A stretch of 64,000 nucleotides of DNA from Actinomadura graeca. Its GTDB lineage: Bacteria > Actinomycetota > Actinomycetes > Streptosporangiales > Streptosporangiaceae. The DNA is taken from NCBI RefSeq assembly GCF_019175365.1, contig NZ_CP059572.1:4464001-4528000 (forward strand). The letters are read 5' to 3'. The notes beneath the pieces are model-generated. The model was not told the origin of the DNA. It made no database searches and saw only the letters and a program-made list of their open reading frames with translations. Below, one piece after another: positions 60,363 through 64,000 of the stretch (the first letter of the stretch is position 1; each line of letters begins with the position of its first letter). Made by a program: the position numbers and the translations under genes.

Positions 60363-61250
60363 ATGAGCACTGAGCCCAAGCCCGACACCTCGGTACCGAC
60401 CTGTTACAGGCACCCGGGGCGGGAGACGTACGTGCGCTGCACGCGCTGCGACCGCTATATCTGCCCCGAGTGCATGCGGGACGCGGCCGTCGGGCACCAG
60501 TGCGTGGAGTGCGTGGCCGGGGCCAACCGGGGTGCGCGGACGGCCAGGCCGGTGACGCCGCTGGGCGTCCGCGGGGCGGCGTCGGCGGTGCCGGTCGTCA
60601 CGTACACGCTCATCGGGCTGTGCGGGCTGGCCTACCTCATCGAGCTGTCGTCCTGGCGGTTCATCGCGGACTACATGATGATCGGGCAGGCGGGCCTCCC
60701 CAACGGGGACGTCGTCGGGGTCGCCGAGGGCGAGTGGTACCGGCTGGTCACGTCGATGTTCCTGCACCAGCGCGGCGGGTCGTTCGGGATCGCGCACATC
60801 ATCTTCAACATGTGGGCGTTGTGGGCGATCGGCCCGGCGCTGGAGCAGGTGCTCGGACGGTGGCGCTTCCTGGCCCTGTACATGCTGTCGGGGCTGGGCG
60901 GGTCGGTGCTGCTCTACCTGGTGTCCCCGACCGAGTCCGCGGTCGGCGCGTCCGGTGCGATCTTCGGGCTGTTCGGCGCGTACTTCGTGATCGGCCGCAG
61001 GCTGGGCGGGCAGGTCGGGCCGATCGTGTTCCTGCTGGGGATCAACCTGGTGATCACGTTCTCGGTGCCGGACATCTCCTGGGAGGGGCACATCGGCGGC
61101 CTGGTGGTCGGCGGTGCGCTGGCGGCGGCCCTGGCGTACGCGCCGGCCGCGCGGCGGCGGCTGGTCCACATCGCGGCGCCGCTGGTCATGCTGGGGCTGC
61201 TCACCGCACTCGTGGTGGCCAAGACCGCGGAGTTGAGCTCGGCCCTGTAG
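60363..61250 (+). CDS. Rhomboid intramembrane serine protease
   Basis: This 295-aa membrane protein has an N-terminal zinc-binding segment (CYRHPGRETYVRCTRC, CPECMRD, HQCVEC). A six-TM rhomboid domain follows. The catalytic Ser is in GASGAIFGLFG (GxSG), and the His is in WEGHIGGLVVGG; a HIIFNMWALW segment supplies the oxyanion-stabilising His/Asn in TM2. It cleaves TM substrates inside the membrane; the substrate is unknown. Its position next to ppiA and crgA is conserved near oriC. Confidence 0.95.
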   Translation: MSTEPKPDTSVPTCYRHPGRETYVRCTRCDRYICPECMRDAAVGHQCVECVAGANRGARTARPVTPLGVRGAASAVPVVTYTLIGLCGLAYLIELSSWRFIADYMMIGQAGLPNGDVVGVAEGEWYRLVTSMFLHQRGGSFGIAHIIFNMWALWAIGPALEQVLGRWRFLALYMLSGLGGSVLLYLVSPTESAVGASGAIFGLFGAYFVIGRRLGGQVGPIVFLLGINLVITFSVPDISWEGHIGGLVVGGALAAALAYAPAARRRLVHIAAPLVMLGLLTALVVAKTAELSSAL

Positions 61251-61397
61251 GCCGGGTCCGGCCGTCCGGGCCGAGCTCGGCTCCGCGCCTGTGGAAAACC
61301 TGGGGAAAGCCGGGGTGGGAGATCCCCAGTCTGTGGATAACCGTCGCGGTCGATCCACGGTGAGAGCGTCGCACACCCGGACGGTCCCGGGACGCCG

Positions 61398-61655
61398 TCA
61401 CCGCCAGCGGGTCGAGAGCACCACGCCGAGGATGATGGCGGCGAAGCCGATCCCCAGGTTCCAGTTGTGCAGATCGCTCATGAACGGGACGTCGGTGTTC
61501 GTGCTCGCCGTCACGTAGAAGACCGCGATCCAGGCCAGGCCGACCAGCCAGAGCCCGACCATCGTGGGCACCAGCCAGCGGGGGCTGACCTCGGGAGCCT
61601 TGGACCTCTGCGGGGGCGTGTAGACCGCCTTCTTGCGCACTTTGGACTTGGCCAC
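61398..61655 (-). CDS. crgA: Cell division protein CrgA
   Basis: This 85-aa protein has a basic N-terminus (MAKSKVRKKAVYTPP) and two TM segments (WLVPTMVGLWLVGLAWIAVF and LGIGFAAIILGVVLSTRW). This is the standard CrgA form. In actinobacteria CrgA sits in the divisome and modulates FtsZ-ring assembly and septation. It converges with the rhomboid gene and diverges from the DUF881 gene, the usual order near the origin. Confidence 0.95.
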   Translation of the reverse strand: MAKSKVRKKAVYTPPQRSKAPEVSPRWLVPTMVGLWLVGLAWIAVFYVTASTNTDVPFMSDLHNWNLGIGFAAIILGVVLSTRWR

Positions 61656-61736
61656 GGTGGGATCGATCTCCTCGGGCGTCCGGCGGCCGGAGCGCCGGTC
61701 CGCGCATGGGTGGTTTGTCGGTTAGCGTAGTCGCTG

Positions 61737-62486
61737 GTGAGCAGCGTACGGCGTCCGGCGTGGGGAAGCATCATCCCAGCTATCACGCTTGTCGCGGGAA
61801 CCTTGTTCGCGGCGAGCGCGAGCACGGCCCGCGGCACGAGCCTGCGCGACGAGGGCCGCACGCGGATCACCGACCTCATCTCCGCAGAACAGCGGCGGGG
61901 TCACCGCGAGCGGGACGAGTACCGGCGGCTGCGCCACGAGGCCGACGCGATCTCCCGGGAGGCGGGACGGCACGACGCCCGTGTGAAGCAGGCGCAGGGA
62001 GAGGCAGACGATCTCGCTGCCGAATCCGGTTTCGCCCCTGTCGCCGGACCCGCCGTCCGCGTGTCCCTCGACGACGCGCCGCCGCCCGGACCGGGCGAGC
62101 TGCCGCACGGCGTCCGCCCGGACGACCTCGTCGTCCACCAGGGGGACGTCCAGGCGGTCGTGAACGCGCTGTGGGCGGGCGGAGCGCGCGCGATGCAGAT
62201 CATGGACCAGCGGGTGATCTCCACGAGCGCCGTGCGCTGCGTCGGCAACACCCTGATCCTCCAGGGGGTCGTGTACTCGCCGCCGTTCCGGATCACCGCC
62301 GCGGGCGACCCCGCCCGGCTGCGGTCCGCGCTCGACGCGTCACCTCAGATTGGGACGTACCGTAAGTACGTCCGCGCGTACGGGCTCGGATACGCGGTCC
62401 GTACCCTGGATCGCGCCACCTTGCCCGCCTACACCGGAAACGTCACCATGAAGCACGCGACGGTGCCCGGCGGCGACGGCCCCTAG
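61737..62486 (+). CDS. DUF881-family membrane-anchored protein
   Basis: This 249-aa protein starts at a GTG. The N-terminal anchor (IIPAITLVAGTLFAASA) is followed by a coiled coil (EYRRLRHEADAISREAGRHD). The DUF881 domain follows with VRVSLDDAPPP, LVVHQGDVQAVVNALWAGGA and CVGNTLILQGVVYSPPFRIT. TAGCGT lies 8 nt before the start, with no Shine-Dalgarno, suggesting a leaderless transcript. It always accompanies crgA and the sortase in this neighbourhood and is probably a divisome or wall-associated protein. Confidence 0.9.
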   Translation: MSSVRRPAWGSIIPAITLVAGTLFAASASTARGTSLRDEGRTRITDLISAEQRRGHRERDEYRRLRHEADAISREAGRHDARVKQAQGEADDLAAESGFAPVAGPAVRVSLDDAPPPGPGELPHGVRPDDLVVHQGDVQAVVNALWAGGARAMQIMDQRVISTSAVRCVGNTLILQGVVYSPPFRITAAGDPARLRSALDASPQIGTYRKYVRAYGLGYAVRTLDRATLPAYTGNVTMKHATVPGGDGP

Positions 62487-62563
62487 CGCGACGGGCGCGC
62501 GGGACGGGACGCGTTCCGGTGGGGCCGGAACGGCACCGACAGGAAAGCGGAGGGGGATGCCCG

Positions 62564-63199
62564 GTGCGGGTGATCATCCGTGGCATGGGCGAGCTGTGCA
62601 TCACCGCCGGTCTGGTCCTGATGCTGTTCGTCATGTACGAACTGTGGGGGACGGGCCAGTACACGCGCGCCCAGCAGGACCGCCTCGGCCGCGAGCTGGC
62701 GAAGACGTGGACGTCGTCGGCGGTGACCACCGAGAAGGTCAGGCTCGGCTCGGGCCTCGCGATGATCCGCATCCCCCGGTTCGGACGCAAATACCACTTC
62801 GTCGTCATCGAGGGCGTCGCCCGCGCCGACCTGCGCAAGGGCCCCGGCCACTACCCCGGCAGCGCGATGCCCGGCCAGATCGGCAACTTCGTCGTCTCCG
62901 GCCACCGGACGACCTACTCCGCGCCGTTCAACCGGCTCGGCGAGCTGCGCGCCGGGGACGAGATCCTCATCGACACCCGGGACCGGCAGTACGTCTACAA
63001 GGTCACCGGACGCGAGATCGTCAAGCCGTCCGCCGTCGAGGTGACCGCGCCCGTCCCCTTCCACCCGAAGAAGCGGCCGACCGAAAAGCGGATCACGCTC
63101 ACCACCTGTCACCCGAAGTACTCCGCCGCGCAACGGATGATCATCTTTGGGGAGCTGTCCGCCGAGCTGCCCCGCGCCGCCGCACCGAACGGAAAGTAG
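62564..63199 (+). CDS. Class E sortase
   Basis: From the GTG at 62564 (GGAGGGGGA upstream) the protein has 211 aa. An N-terminal TM anchor (LCITAGLVLMLFVMYELW) is followed by the sortase domain. The catalytic His is in VVSGHRTTYSAPF, the Cys in TLTTCHPKY, and the Arg in the AAQRMIIFGEL segment. Class E enzymes of GC-rich actinobacteria anchor or process surface proteins, probably at LAxTG motifs. An in-frame ATG-less extension upstream is unlikely. It is followed by a small TM-protein gene. Confidence 0.93.
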   Translation: MRVIIRGMGELCITAGLVLMLFVMYELWGTGQYTRAQQDRLGRELAKTWTSSAVTTEKVRLGSGLAMIRIPRFGRKYHFVVIEGVARADLRKGPGHYPGSAMPGQIGNFVVSGHRTTYSAPFNRLGELRAGDEILIDTRDRQYVYKVTGREIVKPSAVEVTAPVPFHPKKRPTEKRITLTTCHPKYSAAQRMIIFGELSAELPRAAAPNGK

Positions 63200-63207
63200 A
63201 GGACACC

Positions 63208-63393
63208 GTGTACGCCTGGATCTGGCGCCGGCTGCCGGGAACCTGGCAGACCAAGACCGCCATCGCGCTCCTCCTCGTCATCGCCGCCGGCATCGTGTTC
63301 TGGTTCGTCGTGTTCCCGTGGATGGAGCCGAAGGTCCAGTTCGACCACGGTGTCGTGGACGGCACGCCATCCGCTCCGCCCGGGCCGGGGTGA
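63208..63393 (+). CDS. Small single-TM protein (61 aa)
   Basis: A GTG start at 63208 lies 8 bp after the sortase stop, with GAGGA upstream. The protein has Trp-rich N-terminus (YAWIWRRLPGTWQTK) and one TM helix (AIALLLVIAAGIVFWFVVFP), then an acidic/Pro-rich tail. It is too short for most gene finders. It sits in the same position as small proteins seen between the sortase and trpG/pabA in related genomes. The function is unknown. Confidence 0.8.
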   Translation: MYAWIWRRLPGTWQTKTAIALLLVIAAGIVFWFVVFPWMEPKVQFDHGVVDGTPSAPPGPG

Positions 63394-63397
63394 GCCG

Positions 63398-63979
63398 GTG
63401 CGCGTCCTCGTCGTGGACAACCACGACAGCTTCGTGTTCAACCTCGTCCAGTACCTGCGGGAACTGGGCGCCGACTGCGTCGTGAAGGACCGCTCGGACG
63501 TCACCGTCCGGGACGCCGCGTCCGTCGCGGGCGTGCTGCTGAGCCCCGGCCCCGGGCACCCCGCCGACACGGAGGTGTGCCTCGATCTCGTCGAGGACGC
63601 CGGGCACCGCGGAGTGCCCCTCCTCGGCGTCTGCCTCGGCCACCAGGTGATCGCGCACGTGCACGGCGCGACGGTGTCGCGGGCGCCGGAGGTCGTCCAC
63701 GGGTACGCGAGCCCGATCGCGCACGACGGCGCCGGCGTGTTCCGCGGCCTGCCCGACCCGTTCCCCGCGACCCGCTACCACTCGCTCGCCGTCGAGCCCG
63801 CCACCGTGCCCGGGGACGTCCTGCGGATCACCGCGCGGACGCCGGACGGGATCGTCATGGGCCTGCGGCACCGGACGCTGCCCGTCGAGGGCGTCCAGTT
63901 CCACCCCGAGTCGGTGCTGTCCGCCGACGGGCACCTGCTCCTCTCGAACTGGCTTGAGATGTGCACGTCCCTCGTATGA
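63398..63979 (+). CDS. trpG: Glutamine amidotransferase, anthranilate/aminodeoxychorismate synthase component II
   Basis: This 193-aa class I glutamine amidotransferase supplies ammonia for the synthesis of anthranilate (TrpG) or aminodeoxychorismate (PabA). It has VLVVDNHDSFVFNLVQYL, SPGPGHP, the catalytic Cys in LLGVCLGHQVI, and His-Glu in VQFHPESVLS. The start is a GTG at 63398, 4 bp after the preceding stop. In actinobacteria this gene stands near oriC, upstream of pknB. Whether it serves tryptophan or folate, or both, cannot be decided here; pabA is the alternative symbol. Confidence 0.93.
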   Translation: MRVLVVDNHDSFVFNLVQYLRELGADCVVKDRSDVTVRDAASVAGVLLSPGPGHPADTEVCLDLVEDAGHRGVPLLGVCLGHQVIAHVHGATVSRAPEVVHGYASPIAHDGAGVFRGLPDPFPATRYHSLAVEPATVPGDVLRITARTPDGIVMGLRHRTLPVEGVQFHPESVLSADGHLLLSNWLEMCTSLV

Positions 63980-64000
63980 CCTGCGTATTCGCCGTGACGG

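Noticed and set aside
1..64000. CRISPR array
   Set aside because: No regularly spaced direct repeats of 25-40 bp with unique spacers were seen; the tandem arrays found are short and without spacers.

Overview
This window is about 64 kb of a very GC-rich actinobacterial chromosome. GTG starts are frequent, several transcripts look leaderless, and there are F420 enzymes and a CrgA/rhomboid/cyclophilin cluster. The right end (ppiA-like cyclophilin, rhomboid protease, crgA, DUF881, class E sortase, trpG/pabA) is the conserved gene order found close to oriC in Streptomyces, Mycobacterium and Thermomonosporaceae. My inference is a Streptosporangiales member, possibly Actinomadura or a relative, with the window lying near the origin. 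No genus can be proved from the sequence alone.

1-30 kb is mostly housekeeping. It holds an NfeD-like/flotillin pair, a lipoprotein, a PlsC acyltransferase, and a STAS anti-anti-sigma protein. A long minus-strand operon follows, reading coiled-coil protein, PknG, VWA, FHA, GlnX-like receptor, GlnH. This looks like an enlarged version of the mycobacterial glnH-glnX-pknG amino-acid sensing system. Next come two CNNM/HCC transporters, an 877-aa coiled-coil protein with helicase-like ends, small membrane proteins, a HAD phosphatase, RecQ, a DUF5666-like protein with a two-component system, a CadD transporter, a beta-lactamase-fold protein, a second two-component system and a CapA protein.

30-43 kb is accessory. 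It contains an IS481 remnant, an AT-richer single-chain restriction-modification enzyme, and two paralogous HTH-P-loop kinase genes around a guanylate-kinase-like gene and three small unknown genes. A broken GntR gene and an integrase C-terminal fragment abut tRNA-Arg(ACG), which marks the decayed remains of a tRNA-integrated element. A tRNA-Ser(GCT) lies further on.

43-59 kb is a patchwork. It has an orphan DUF4157 protein with a putative hydrolase-like C-terminus and a duplicated DUF6506-like gene behind a MerR-type promoter. An unknown 371-aa helical protein, secreted proteins, CsbD, kynureninase and a 3' fragment of nrdB follow. A six-gene LuxR/small-membrane-peptide/ABC/M50-protease cluster is the best candidate here for an undescribed peptide system. 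Several genes (methyltransferase, LLM oxidoreductase, XRE, rhodanese) are broken by single-base deletions or truncation.

59-64 kb returns to conserved near-origin genes.

All family calls come from reading motifs and gene order. No database search was possible.
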